Counted from the first letter of the stretch, positions 41,059 through 51,044 are shown. The stretch: DNA of 64,000 bases from Symbiodinium natans (GCA_905221605.1 CAJNDS010000001.1:3174749-3238748); one strand, 5' to 3'. Numbers and translations are program-made. Notes: generated from the letters alone by a model not told the origin.

Positions 41059-41395
41059 GTTTAGGGTTTGGGGTCTAGGGTTTAGGGTTTAGGGTTTAGG
41101 GTTTAGGGTTTGGGGTCCAGGGTTTAAGGTTTAGGGTTTAGGGTTTAGGTGAAGCTGGTTTAGGGTTTAGGTGAAGCTAGAGGGCAACCTAGTATGAGGG
41201 GATGGGCGAACCCGAACCCCGATCCCGAATCCCCCGGCATCCCAGCACCGAAAGCCACTGAAGGCACTGAACCCTAAGCCCTAAGCCCTAAGCCCTGAAC
41301 CCCAAACCCTACCCTAAACCCGCCCTCAAGCTCAGAAAGCCCGACGTTCTGCCCAACCCTGGAGTTTTCTTGCCAAACCCTCAATCTAAGCTTAA
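41059..41395. repeat. telomeric start of intron
   Basis: TTTAGGG/TTTGGGG array at 41058-41175 beginning with the donor GT. The 21-bp phrase TTTAGGGTTTAGGTGAAGCT is duplicated in tandem (41138-41182). Then unique text and GCCCTAA repeats at 41270-41320. Confidence 0.85.
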
Positions 41396-41514
41396 ACTAC
41401 TACTTGCTTAAGACCCCCCCCCCCAAAAAAAAAAAAGAACATGTAATCTCCTTACTTATGTGGGCAATATGGCGATTTTTTTTTTTTTTTGGGGGGGGGG
41501 GGGTGTTCTTAGCA
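41396..41514. mobile_element. family B element, copy 2
   Basis: ACTACTACTTGCTTAAGACC at the left, GGTGTTCTTAGCA at the right, with C12A12 and T16G12 homopolymers just inside the termini. The AAGCAAGTAGTAG terminus itself is truncated on the right. Confidence 0.7.
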
Positions 41515-42272
41515 AAACCCTGGGCCCTTGGTGTGTTCCCTTACCCTTGTTTATTCGGCCCATGGTAGTATACAGTTTAAGGCTCATTAACAAGGGACCC
41601 AAGATACTTGGAACCCCAGAATCACAGCCCCTCTGCAGCTGCGCACACCCTGCGCTGCAATGGAGTGCCAGAGAGGATCAGAAGCATGGCTTTGGGGAGG
41701 AGGTCTGGCCAGATGGGACCAGGCCAAGATGCTTCGTAGCTGAGTAGGTAACCTCTAACCTTTTGGGATACATATATATATATATATACAGAGTCCTATA
41801 CCAGAATTGAAAGGTTTAGCTGTTTCGGCCCAGGGTGCCCAGCAACTGGGGGAAGGGGCCTAAAAGTGGAGTCTGAATTTGTGGAACAAGCAAAGTTGTT
41901 ACATGTTTGAAGGGCCCCTGAGGAGAGATTTCAAGGATACACAACAAGATCATTACTAGGGCGTTTTCAAGGTTAGGCTTCAGGGTTGAAGGATGTAAGT
42001 TTAGGCTTTGGGGGGGGGGGGGTGGGGTTGGAGCTTATGGGTTGCACTAGGATTGCGGCGTTGAGACGGGGTCCGTATCGAAGTGTTGTAGAGGGAAGGG
42101 TCGGGCTTAAGCGGAACTACCGTGCCATCCACCCTTCACCTGTTATTGCTGTGTAAAACGCATACGTGCCGAGTCACTATTGACAGATGCCGTGGGTTTC
42201 TGGCTGAGGGGTGGAAACCTTCAACCCCAAACCCTAAACCTTTGAACAACCTTAAGCTCTTAAGGCCTTCTG
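41515..42272. other. intron, mostly unique
   Basis: 41741-41815 carries GAGTAGGTAACCTCTAACCTTTTGG, shared with 48488 (AGAGTAGGTAACCTTTAACCTTT), so a further dispersed element is present. A poly-G interrupted by one T lies at 42010-42024. No exon is seen. Confidence 0.5.
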
Positions 42273-42396
42273 AATGAAAGGTATGCTGGGAACTGCGAGT
42301 TTAGGGTTTTTTAGGGTTTTTCGGGTTTTCAGGGTTTTTTGGGTTTTTAAGGATTTTAGGGTTTAGTTTAATGAAAGGTATGCTGGGAACTACGAG
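42273..42396. repeat. 27-bp exon-flank duplication enclosing telomeric repeats
   Basis: AATGAAAGGTATGCTGGGAA plus CTGCGAG at 42273-42299 and the same 27 bp with one mismatch (CTACGAG) at 42370-42396. Between them, 70 bp of TTTAGGG-type sequence with T-rich variants. The second copy runs into the MORN exon. Confidence 0.92.
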
Positions 42397-42459
42397 ATGG
42401 GCGAGAAGTCTGGCCACGGCGAGCTGACATGGGCGGATGGGTGGCTGTCCCAGCCCAGG
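42378..42459 (+). CDS. MORN gene exon
   Basis: After ATGAAAG the frame is (R)YAGNYEMGEKSGHGELTWADG then WLSQP; donor CAGG|GTGTGA. A full MORN unit (YxGxYxxGxxxGxGxxxWADG). A shortened copy of its 5' end lies at 42282-42299 (see duplication). Confidence 0.85.
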
Positions 42460-43271
42460 GTGTGAACTCGATGAGCTAGTCATGAAGGATTTAGGGTTCA
42501 GGGTTTAGGGCTTAGGGTTTAGGGTTTAGGGTTTAGGGCTAGGGCTCCAGTTGCTACGACCTGGACCTGGAAAAAGGTCAGATTGTGCTTTGGCTGCGAG
42601 TCCACATGGCCTGCAGCAGGTGGCAACTACAGTTGTTTATAACCACCGCTTACTTGAAACCCCTGTGTGAAGCCTAACCATGCGCTCGGAAGCCAGCTCG
42701 TTGACATGTGTTGCACAGTTGCTATAGCGCCATCTATCTCTTCAAAACCCTAAACCCTAAGCCCTTAACCCTTAACCCTTAAACCCTTAAACCCTAAACC
42801 TTTCCTAGACTCCTCCGGGACGGAAGCTGCTAGTACAGCTGCTAGCTGCGGGGCAGGTTTGTTGAGCCCCATCGTTCGGCATGTGGCATCAACAGTAGTT
42901 GGGAATTTGGGGCAGGGGCTGGGACAGCGATCCTGCTCCCATCATCCTGCAAATAAGTCCCAGCCTTCTGATGAGAGTAGCTGATTTCATGAACCCAGTC
43001 AGTCGACATCTTGCCTCCCGCCTTGCAGCTTTGTCAGCTTCACACTAGCCCTGAGGCTCAATAAGGACTCCTATTCTAGGTTTTTTGGGCCCAAAGGCCT
43101 TCTTACATAGGGTGTTCGCTAGTTGAGCCTAAGGGGAATTGAGGATTCTTATGATTTCAAGAAGTGCAAGAAACACTGGGTCTCCCCATGATAGCAAGGG
43201 CTAGCCAAAGTGTTGGGAACACCCTAAACCCTAAACCCCAATCAGCCCTCGTGTTCGGGGGAGAACACAAG
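42460..43271. other. intron with small telomeric blocks
   Basis: TTTAGGG at 42488-42540 and CCCTAAA/CCCTTAAA at 42744-42800. The remainder is unique and shows no convincing exon. Confidence 0.55.
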
Positions 43272-43336
43272 GTCCTCCTACCGTGGTGGCTTCCTGAGGA
43301 AGCAAATCCATGGAGAAGGCGAATTAACCAGTAGAC
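43272..43336 (+). CDS. MORN gene exon, first half of a unit
   Basis: After GAACACAAG the frame is SSYRGGFLRKQIHGEGELTS; donor AGAC|GTTTTT or A|GTAGAC. YxGxFxxxxxHGEGxL is the first part of a MORN unit; the exon at 43583 supplies WADG. Confidence 0.8.
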
Positions 43337-43481
43337 GTTTTTGTTGTTTTGATCTTTTGGAGGGGGAGGGGGGGGGGGGGAGACTCGGGGTTCTGGGTTT
43401 AGTAGAAGGGCTCTTCAGTTGGCAGGAGCTCAACCTGCAATGGACACCCCTTGGGTTCCCCCAAGAATTGGTTTAGTTTTG

Positions 43482-43484
43482 TTG

Positions 43485-43520
<36 letters not shown>

Positions 43521-43536
43521 GGGGGGGGGGGGGGGG
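43482..43536. repeat. (GT)n followed by poly-G
   Basis: TTTTTGTGTGTG... to 43519, then G17 from 43520. It lies within the short intron between two half-MORN exons. Confidence 0.95.
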
Positions 43537-43582
43537 GCAACTAGTAGGCCAGTGCATCTCACTCCCCCACCGCAGACGCCAG

Positions 43583-43650
43583 GCGAGTATGTTTGGGCGG
43601 ACGGACGACGCTTTAACGGAGAGCCCTTGCCTCAATCTTGGCTGGCCTTG
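43583..43650 (+). CDS. MORN gene exon, second half of a unit
   Basis: Acceptor GCAGACGCCAG; the frame (G)EYVWADGRRFNGEPLPQSW matches WADGRxFxGE. Donor not certain (before GATATCCCCC). A T-to-G homopolymer and AT microsatellites (43690-43975) follow. Confidence 0.75.
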
Positions 43651-43689
43651 ATATCCCCCGCGTTTTTTTTGGGGGTGGGGGGGACAGAG

Positions 43690-44092
43690 GGCAATATCTA
43701 TATGATTTGTATACATATATATGTATATTTATATGTACTGATTTATGTATTTAAAAATATGTATAAAGAAAAACATACATATAGGACATATATATATATA
43801 TATACATACTACATATATTATGTACATACATATGCATATACAAATCTATACATATATATATATACATATATATATATACACATGTATATATGTATGTTAT
43901 CGCTATGTACACACGTACATACATACACATGTCCACTGTACGTTATGCATAACTGCGATAGCAGATAGACCGGTAGATACTTGAAGGTTCATGGTACTTG
44001 TAAGGGGTCTAAAAGTACCCTAAATGAGGGTCAGAGGCATAATTGCCCTGCTTATAGCCCTTCTTGTGGCTACACACGAACCTACAAGTAGT
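43690..44092. repeat. TATA/CATA microsatellites and family C element
   Basis: 43690-43930 consists of TATATG, TATACA and ATACAT runs. 43978-44092 is a complete family C element: TACTTGAAGGTTCATGG...CACACGAACCTACAAGTAG, with the inner inverted pair CTTGTAAGGGG / CCCTTCTTGTGG. Confidence 0.8.
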
Positions 44093-44986
44093 GGGGGGGA
44101 GCAAGACAACCCCAAACCCCAAACACCCTAAACCCCAAACACCGTACACCCCAAACACCCCCAACCCCCCAAACACCCTAAACCCCCAACACCCTAAACC
44201 CCAAACACCCTAAACCCTCAACCTAAACTCCAAACACCCTAAACCCTATACCTAAACTCCAAACACCCTAAGCCCCAAACACCCTCAACCCCAAATACCT
44301 AAGTTGTAAAAAAACTCTAAACCCTAAACCCTAAACCCTAAACCCTAAACCCTAAACCCTAAACAGAGGCACGGCCTAGTTGAACAGAGCCGCTTCGTGA
44401 CGAGAGCCCCAGCTCGGAGCATCCCTGAGGTGGGTGGCAAACCAGATGCATGGTACAGGCCGGACGTAGGGTTCAGGGTTTAGGGTTTAGGGTTTAGGGT
44501 TTAGGGTTTAGGGTTTAGGGCCTTTGGGTTTAGGGCCTTTGGGTTTAGGGTTTAGGGTTTAGGGTTTAGGGTTTAGGGTTTAGGGCCTTTGGGTTTAGGG
44601 CCTTTGGGTTTAGGGTTTAGGGTTTAGGGCCTTTGGGTTTAGGGTTTAGGGTTTAGGGCCTTTGGGTTTAGGGTTTAGGGTTTAGGGTTTCGGGCCTTGG
44701 GTTTATGGGTTTAGGGTTTATGGGTTTGCATGTGTTGATGCCAAGTTCTTGGGCAACCCTTAGGACTTCTCAAGGATGGGGGGTCCCGTTCCCACACGAA
44801 CCTGACTCTAGCTCTAGCTAAGGAGGCGTGGGGGGGACCCCACCCTCGAGGGGCGTGTTATCTTTCAAGCCTATTCGGTATTGCGTGGACGCCAACCAAA
44901 CCCTAAACCCGAAACCCTAAACCCTAAACCCGAAGCCTACACCCTAAACCCTAAACCCTAAACCCTAAAGCCTCACCACCAAGCAG
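44093..44986. repeat. intron with ACCCTAAACCCCAA text, CCCTAAA and higher-order TTTAGGG array
   Basis: 44110-44295 is a decayed AAACACCCTAAACCCC tract (period about 14); 44315-44364 CCCTAAA; 44467-44730 TTTAGGG with GGGCCTTTGGGTTTA inserted six times at irregular spacing, a higher-order unit; 44900-44970 CCCTAAA/CCCGAAA. Confidence 0.9.
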
Positions 44987-45040
44987 GCACGTTCACTTGG
45001 CCGGACGGCCGCTCCTATGAGGGCGAGTTTTGCTCTCAGA
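44987..45040 (+). CDS. MORN gene exon, second half of a unit
   Basis: Acceptor CCAAGCAG; the frame (G)TFTWPDGRSYEGEF then CSQ; donor TCAGA|GTTGTC possible. TFTWPDGRSYEGEF is a strong MORN match and starts at the same split Gly as 40983 and 43583. Confidence 0.85.
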
Positions 45041-45069
45041 GTTGTCTTTTTTTCTCGGCCACAGGGTGT

Positions 45070-45097
45070 GTGTGTATACATATATACACATATATTC

Positions 45098-45128
<31 letters not shown>

Positions 45129-45205
45129 TGTGTGTATGTATGTATGTATTTATGTATCATGTCCATATATGTATAACATATATATATATATATGTATGTG
45201 TGTAC
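45070..45205. repeat. (TATG)n microsatellite
   Basis: GTGTGTATACATATAT followed by about ten TATG units and TATATA, inside a MORN-gene intron. The Tyr/Ile/Cys-rich frames crossing it are repeat artefacts. Poly-C follows at 45309-45330. Confidence 0.95.
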
Positions 45206-45422
45206 GGGAAGAGAGCTCGGACATGAAGACCTGTTAGGACTCCAGGGTGCTTGCACTGCTGCGCAAGCGAAAGTCCCCCGAGTTGTTCGCGGCCATTCAT
45301 ATCGAGAACCCCCCCCCAACCCCCCCCCCCCTCTCCCCGGGCCCCAACGAAAAGGAATTATTATCATCAACCCCCTAAACTTTATCAGCAGACCCTAAAC
45401 CCTAAACCCTTAAATGACCAAG

Positions 45423-45487
45423 GTATTGCTATGACAAGAAGCATGGAGAAGGAACCTTCCAATGGTCCGACGGTCGGAGGCCGCAGG
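45423..45487 (+). CDS. MORN gene exon
   Basis: After AATGACCAAG the frame is YCYDKKHGEGTFQWSDGRR; HGEGTFQWSDGR is a clear MORN half. The frame stops at TAA 45490, so the donor should lie shortly before or this site is decayed. It is preceded by CCCTAAA text at 45391-45408. Confidence 0.75.
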
Positions 45488-45624
45488 GCTAAGCTACGAT
45501 TCCCAAAGATGCCCTTGCCCTAAACCCTAGAACCCTAAACCCTAAACCCTAAACTCCCAAAACCCTAAACCCCAAACCCTAAACCCTAAACCCGCAGAGA
45601 GCTGAGAGCTAAGCTGAGCCCTTA

Positions 45625-45663
45625 AGCCTTCCACACAAGGGCCGCGAAAGGCCTTCACCATCT
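45625..45663 (+). CDS. small candidate MORN-gene exon with GTAAGT donor
   Basis: The frame STQGPRKAFTIW ends TCTG|GTAAGT, the best donor in this part. FTIW could be the FTW strand of a MORN unit. No clear acceptor; short. Confidence 0.35.
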
Positions 45664-46253
45664 GGTAAGTCTCAAGAAGGCGTCAGTCTCATGGTTTAGG
45701 GTTTAGGGTTTAGGGCTGGGGGTTTAGGGTTAGTCTCAAAAGGCGTCTCTCACATTTATTAATGGGTGCGCAGAAAATCAGCAGCCTGAAAACTACGCAC
45801 TTCATCCAGGGTCCTGTCGCCCGGAAGGAACAGCGGGATGTTTCTCACTGTTTCGGAAGTTGCTGGTTCAGGGATTTGAAGTCTTGGGGGAGCATCTAGC
45901 ATTTGTGTGGTGCTTTGCGCGGTTTGTGTAAGGCAGCTGGCCGTTTCTCTTCAGCTTCTTGTTACAAGAGAGCTGAAGCAGAGTGCTAGGACCTAAGCCC
46001 TACATTATCCTATGCTTTGTTGTTCATTTCAGGCCAGCTTAACGAGGCCATGACCCCAAACCCCACGTATACTTAAATACATCATACAAACGAAAGCGAG
46101 AGAGAGACATGGGTTTAGGGTGGGTTATGGGAGAGGATGGGGCCATTCATGAAGCCCGAAAGTTCTGGAACAACAGCTTGAGTAGGAAGCACACACGCAT
46201 TCCCCAAGCCCTCAATCAAACCTAAACCCTAAAACCCCTCAACCCTGCCACAG
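45664..46253. other. intron, mostly unique
   Basis: A TTTAGGG block at 45693-45730 and the repeated phrase AGTCTCA(A)AAGGCGTC (45668 and 45733). The unique 400 bp before the next exon show no further open MORN motif. Confidence 0.5.
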
Positions 46254-46330
46254 GTACATAGGCCAGTGGAAAGATGGCCAGCAGAACGGCCGGGGAGTGT
46301 TCCGGAAGGCCGACGGCCGCGTCCCAAGGA
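46254..46330 (+). CDS. MORN gene exon, full unit
   Basis: Acceptor CTGCCACAG; the frame (R)YIGQWKDGQQNGRGVF, then RKADGRVPRKG. YxGxWxxGxxNGxGxxxxxDGR is a textbook MORN unit. MORN proteins typically bind membranes or scaffold cortical structures in protists; the total number of units here is at least eight. Confidence 0.85.
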
Positions 46331-47349
46331 AAGGAATGTTTGGGGTTTCGGGTTTGGCTCTAGGGGTTATGAGAGTTTCCGGAACCATGAACGAAGAACC
46401 AATCTGACCCTAAACCCTGAGCCTGTGTTCCTTAAGCCTATAGGCCCTCAGCAGCCTGCATCATTACAGCCTACGCCTAAAGTCTACACCTTTCTTGAGA
46501 TTGAGGATGTCGTGCTTTCGGGTCTAGATTTTTGTTGGGAGGTTTGAGGTTGTGTACGTAATGTTGTACCTGCTTTAGTGTTGGGCCCCCCCCTCCCCTG
46601 TTGTTGTCCCTGTTGCACGGTCCACGGGATTTATATGAAAGTAATAGAAGGGAGTTCAGATGTGGTTAAAAGGGGCAGCGATGCCCGGCAATCTTTTTTA
46701 AAGGTGCGCCACGCGGGAATTTTCACAAGGCACCCGGACGATTTGACTTTATTGAGGATCCCAACGCGCGTCCTCAAACAGTCAGGGTGTCCTGAATAGC
46801 CCGGCCAATATGACTTGATGGAGGGGGCCCGCACTAAACCAGGTACAACATTAGGGACTGGGGTTTGTTGCATGCGTGGGTTTCGTAGTTTTGGCCCATA
46901 TAGCGTAGAAAAGAAGGAAGCGTAGCTTACAGTAGGTATTGCTAGATTTTTTGTTTGTTTGGGGGGGGGGGGTATGTATGTATGTATGTATGTATGTATG
47001 TATGTATGTATGTATGTATGTATCTATGTATATATATATATATGTAAACATGTATGTAGGATAGTCCCGGCAGACCCTGAAACCTGTAGTGGCTCGTAGT
47101 GGATCGGTGTCAGAGCTGTGCTTCTAGCAATAAGGGCACAAGGTCTGCGACTCCATCAGAACTGACGGCGTTAAGTTTTCCGTCCGGAGCAGGCTAAACC
47201 CTAAACCCTAAACCCTAAACCCTAAACCCTAAACCCTAAACCCTAAACCCTAAACCCTAAACCCTAAACCCTAAACCCTAAACCCTAAACCCTAAACCCT
47301 AAACCCTAAACCCTAAACCCTAAACCCTAAACCCAAGCATGCCGCCAAG
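46331..47349. other. intron with (TATG)n and CCCTAAA array
   Basis: Unique text with TTCGGGTTT at 46343, poly-G at 46961-46972, TATG microsatellite at 46973-47035, and a perfect CCCTAAA array of about 20 units at 47193-47335. A plus frame of 73 codons at 46578-46799 and a minus frame at 46631-46873 lack support. Confidence 0.65.
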
Positions 47350-47410
47350 GTTCAGAGGAGGACGGCGTCTGGGCGGATGGCAAACTAACAAGAAAGTCGA
47401 CCAACCTCTG
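47350..47410 (+). CDS. last candidate MORN-gene exon
   Basis: After GCCGCCAAG two frames are possible: (R)FRGGRRLGGWQTNKK, which continues the usual split codon, or EEDGVWADGKLTRKST, which contains the MORN strand WADG. One of them may be a frameshifted relic. Confidence 0.5.
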
Positions 47411-48308
47411 ATGCGATGCCATCTTCACATGCTGGTTTCCGATCTTGGGGGTACCTGATTGGGGTCCTTATCAGAAGTGAATCCTACTATTTGGGGTTTA
47501 GATTTTCGGCGTCCCCTATTGTCGGAAACCCAAGATCGCACGTGGTCAGAATCTCCTCATCCCGGAGCCGTGTACCATGAACCTCACCAGGTACTGCAAT
47601 CGATTCAACACACGCCTAGGAACAAGCAGCTTTTTTGTTGAAATTTCGAACACTTGCGTTCGCGTGTCCACAGCTTCAGACAGTGACAGGACGTTGCTGA
47701 GCAAGGGTCCTGCACTTCGGTGTCAGTTTGTGGGTTAGGGTTTAGGGTTTAGGGTTTAGGGTTTAGGGTTGAGGGTTTAGGGTTTAGGGTTTAGGGTTTA
47801 GGGTTTAGGGTTTAGAGGGGTTGGGAAGCCCACAGCTGCTCCATACGAGCTGAAGATGCCTGCCTGGCTTTCTTCTTGGGTTTTGCGCTGCTTCCCCCTG
47901 TCTCCTCCATAAAGCCAATGCTTGTCGAATATTGGGGGCCTGAATATCTAGAATAGAGCCTCGGGGGGTTCTATGGTACAAGTGTAAAGGATCATAAGGG
48001 AATTCTGTTCGTAATTGTTCCGCCCCCTCTATTCGGCTAAGTTTGGGGTTCTTTTTCGGTTTTTTTTTTTCAGGTATCGGGCCTCCAGCATTCTGACTCG
48101 ACAACGTGGTAGTTCCCACAGCGACGGCAGATGACGTGTCTGCATTCGAGCACTTGTTGTTGTACATGCATGAGGCTCATCTGATGTATGTAGGGAGATA
48201 CAACATGCACTGTTTGGATACTCGTAGGTCAGAGTGGGTGCTCTTGCATCGAACTATAACCTTAAACCCTAAACCCTAAACCCAAAACCCAAAACCCAAA
48301 ACCCGCAC
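47411..48308. repeat. spacer with TTTAGGG array
   Basis: 47733-47815 TTTAGGG; 47816-48240 unique with poly-T at 48059-48070; 48262-48304 CCCTAAA then CCCAAAA. A minus frame of 120 codons (47805-48167) has low coding character and overlaps the array end. Confidence 0.65.
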
Positions 48309-48373
48309 GAGCTCCTGGACCTGCTAAGCTACTTCTTCATGCCATCATGCGTACCACTCGAGCACGTGTGAAC
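48309..48373 (+). CDS. candidate exon (LLDLLSYFFMPSCVPLEHV)
   Basis: After CGCACGAG the frame LLDLLSYFFMPSCVPLEHV ends in TGA at 48371-48373. It could be the last exon of the MORN gene, but it is short and has no signature. Confidence 0.35.
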
Positions 48374-49411
48374 AAGCAAAGGCCTTTTTGCCGTGAAACG
48401 CTGCACATGGTTTCGGGATAATATTTGTATTTAAGGTTCTAAGGGGAGTATATAGGCAGTTCCTGACCAAGATGAAGAACTTAGTAGTAGAGTAGGTAAC
48501 CTTTAACCTTTGTAGTAAAATCCCCTTCGCATCCCAAAGGTTAACCTTGAAAATCACCAGGTTACCGGACAACTAAGGTTTCGGGAAGAAGGGCCCTTCT
48601 GTAATGTCATAAGCATGTTGTTCTCGCTAGATGGTGGAGCTTACATGCGGAAGCAAGCTTGCAAGCGCATGGCGTGTTCCCACACCACTAGTTCTGCTGT
48701 TTTGTTGCTGTGAGTCGGGTCTCCAGGTCAGGCTGGCATGCAGGCTTCCAGGTCGTTGTAGGTGTGACGCCAGGGTTTATGTCTTAGGTTAATGTCCTAG
48801 GGGCTTCAAGAAGAGGAGACAATCCGGCAGCGCCTCGTGGAGGGCCCGTCGAGTGCTGGCAGGTAGCGCAGCGGATGCCATGTCGACTGTCCTTTGAAAG
48901 GGCCGAAGTCGAGGCGTTCAGTTGAGATGAAGATACGATGAAGATGCGTGTTGGTGCGTGCAAGAAGGCGCCTGCACCAATTGCATTGCATTTTAGGGGT
49001 CGGGGCTGGAATTGCCCTGCTAAAGCATTCGGTTTGAGACAACCCTCAACTCTGAACCCTAAACCCTAAACCCTAGCCCTAAACCCTAAACCCTATACTT
49101 TATCCTCACACCCTTACCCCTAAACCCTCAAACCTGCTCCGCAGTTCTCGCCCTCCCTGTCTCGCAGTTGGCTCACAAGTGGGGCAGGGCCACGATCCCT
49201 CGGTCCATGTTCCGCCTGCGTCTCGTGCCTTTGCCCAATCTGTAGGTTGTTGTGGGGGGGGGGGGGTACAGTGGTTTTCGGGTTTAGGGGTTTGGGTGTA
49301 GGGTGTTGGGGTTTCGGGTTTAGGGGGAGAACTCACCTAGACCGACTTCATCCTTCATTCAGTAAAGTTTCTCAAGCATTAAACCCTAAACCCTAAACCC
49401 TAAACCCTAAA
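48374..49411. other. intergenic/intron, mostly unique
   Basis: 48488-48568 is an inverted-repeat element (AGGTAACCTTTAACCTTTGT / AAAGGTTAACCTTGAAAATC with AGGTTACC at the right end). CCCTAAA blocks at 49055-49095 and 49379-49411; poly-G at 49253-49266. No exon is seen. Confidence 0.55.
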
Positions 49412-49486
49412 GCGCGGCACATTGCCAAGGAGGGACGCTGAAACGAAGTTCACCGTCATGCCGTGGCAGGGGATCCAAGCTTGTGG
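49412..49486 (+). CDS. candidate exon (AETKFTVMPWQGIQAC)
   Basis: The frame RGTLPRRDAETKFTVMPWQG then IQAC lies between a CCCTAAA block and a TTTAGGG array, with donor-like TTGTGGAGG|GTTAGGG. Coding-like; family unknown. Confidence 0.45.
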
Positions 49487-49757
49487 AGGGGTTAGGGTTT
49501 GGGGTTAGGGTTTAGGGTTTAGGGTTTAGGGTTTAGGGTTTAGGGTTTAGGGTTTAGGGTTAGGGTTTAGGGTTTAGGGTTTAGGGTTTAGGGTTTAGGG
49601 TTTAGGGTTTAGGGTTTAGGGTTTAGGGTTTAGGGTTTAGGGTTTAGGGTTTTGGCTTCTGTAGGTCAACAGGTTTGGTGTTTAGGGTACTCAGATAGAC
49701 CCTCGAGATTCTGAGGGGCTGCGTCTCCAGGTTTCTCTACAAGGTTGAAACCACTTG
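49487..49757. repeat. TTTAGGG array, about 21 units
   Basis: 49490-49652 nearly perfect TTTAGGG with two TTAGGG units, followed by unique text to the next element. Confidence 0.95.
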
Positions 49758-50004
49758 CTACTATTTGCTTAAGAACCACCCCCCCCCCACCCAATAAAAG
49801 AAAAAATAATAAAATAAATCCATAGAAAACAGTAGTCCTTGTATTGCCCTTTTCAGGAAGAGTATTTCTTAATTTTATGTCCCTAAACCCTAAACCCTAA
49901 ACCCTAAACCCTAAACCCTAAACCCTAAACCCTAAACCCTAAACCCTAAACCCTAAACCCTAAACCCTAAACCCTAAACCCTAAACCTCTTAAGCAAATA
50001 GTGG
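49758..50004. mobile_element. family B element interrupted by a CCCTAAA array
   Basis: Left terminus CTACTATTTGCTTAAGAACC at 49758 and right terminus CTCTTAAGCAAATAGTGG ending 50004 are complementary. The left interior is intact (poly-C, AATAAATCC), but the right interior is replaced by about 15 CCCTAAA units (49882-49986) reaching to the terminus. Confidence 0.85.
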
Positions 50005-50087
50005 CTCGTGGAACCCATGGGGTCCATCGAAGCATGCCCCTGGCAACCCTAGCATGCTCCCGCCGCGGCCACAAGCAGAACTTGTGG
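50005..50087 (+). CDS. candidate exon between two telomeric introns
   Basis: The frame NPWGPSKHAPGNPSMLPPRP then QAELV follows the TAG of the family B right end; the donor is CTTGTG|GTTTAGGG. Pro-rich; a second frame (EPMGSIEACPW) is shorter. Weak to moderate. Confidence 0.4.
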
Positions 50088-50220
50088 TTTAGGGTTTAGG
50101 GATAGGGGTTTAGGGTTTAGGGTTTAGGGTTTAGGGTTTAGGGTTTAGGGTTTAGGGTTTAGGGTTTAGGGTTTAGGGTTTAGGGTTTAGGGTTTAGGGT
50201 TTAGGGTTTAGGGTTTAGTT
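50088..50220. repeat. TTTAGGG array, about 18 units
   Basis: Nearly perfect except for GGGATAGGGG at the start; it begins with the donor GT of the preceding candidate exon. Confidence 0.95.
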
Positions 50221-50269
50221 GACGGTGTATTTAACAAACAACACATTGATTAGGGGGTTTGAGTACGTA

Positions 50270-50388
50270 TATATGGGGGTTTACGAAAATAGGGGACCTC
50301 CAATATAGATCCCCACACAGTAGGATCCCCTTGTAATCAGGACCCCAATAAGGTACCCCTAGTTTCGGCAACCCACATACATAACCTA
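50270..50388. mobile_element. family D element, best-preserved copy
   Basis: ATGGGGGTTTACGAAAATAG at the left and TTTCGGCAACCCACATAC at the right. The interior is GGGGACCTCCAATATAGATC, CAGTAGGATCCCC, AGGACCCCAATAAGGTACC. Copies are compared under findings. Confidence 0.8.
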
Positions 50389-50811
50389 TTCCAAGCAAAG
50401 ACTGCTCGCGTACGTCAATCAACGCCTGAATCCTTCTGATTCGGGGTTTGGGGTTTAGGGCTTAGGGTTTAGGCTTATGCTTTAGGGTTTAGGGCCAGTT
50501 TAAGGTGTCGCAGTGCACCCCTGACGCCTGAAGCACTGAACCCCAAAGCCGAAGCCCAGAACAAAAGTCAATAAGAAGCCCTCTTCTTTTGGGGGCTTTT
50601 CCGGGCGTTTACAAGTACCTGGATTTTGGAGTACCATACTTTAATGTTTTTTTGGTCCTGGGCTCCTACTAATAAAAAAGATATACTTGTTTTCCAGGGT
50701 CTACTCCACAGTAGGGGTACGTTCCCTAACCCTGAACCCCTTAGTAGCCCCAGAGCCCATCTAAGTGAACTCTAATTTCATTGGCGTTTCGGAACCCCAA
50801 TGGTTGGGGTC
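50389..50811. other. spacer/intron
   Basis: A short TTTAGGG-variant block at 50441-50490. The rest is unique with TAGTAGG and ACCCC text. No exon is clear. Confidence 0.45.
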
Positions 50812-50931
50812 AAGATCGTAGTCGTCGTGTCATGTATAGCAAAAGATCGGCCTACTCCGCAGTACGGTGGTAATACAGCAATGTGCACACTCGCTGGTAG
50901 GGCCACTGCAATGTCTACAGGTTTAACTACT
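50812..50931 (+). CDS. candidate exon before a family B intron
   Basis: The frame KIVVVVSCIAKDRPTPQYGG then NTAMCTLAGRATAMST ends CTACAG|GTTTAACTACTTGC, so the donor lies just outside the element terminus. A hydrophobic strand at the start; family unknown. Confidence 0.45.
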
Positions 50932-50935
50932 TGCT

Positions 50936-51044
50936 TAAGAACCCCAAAAGAATAATTAACCCATAATCCCTATACTACCCTTAATAAGGAAGAACATTCT
51001 TTTCTTTAGTTTTTTTTGGGGGGGGTTCCCAAGCAATTAGTAGT
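50936..51044 (+). mobile_element. family B element as intron
   Basis: ACTACTTGCTTAAGAACCCC to GGTTCCCAAGCAATTAGTAG, with CCATAATCCCTATACTACCC and T8G8 inside. Its flanks are two open coding frames; GT lies four bases before its left end and TAG at its right end. Confidence 0.75.
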
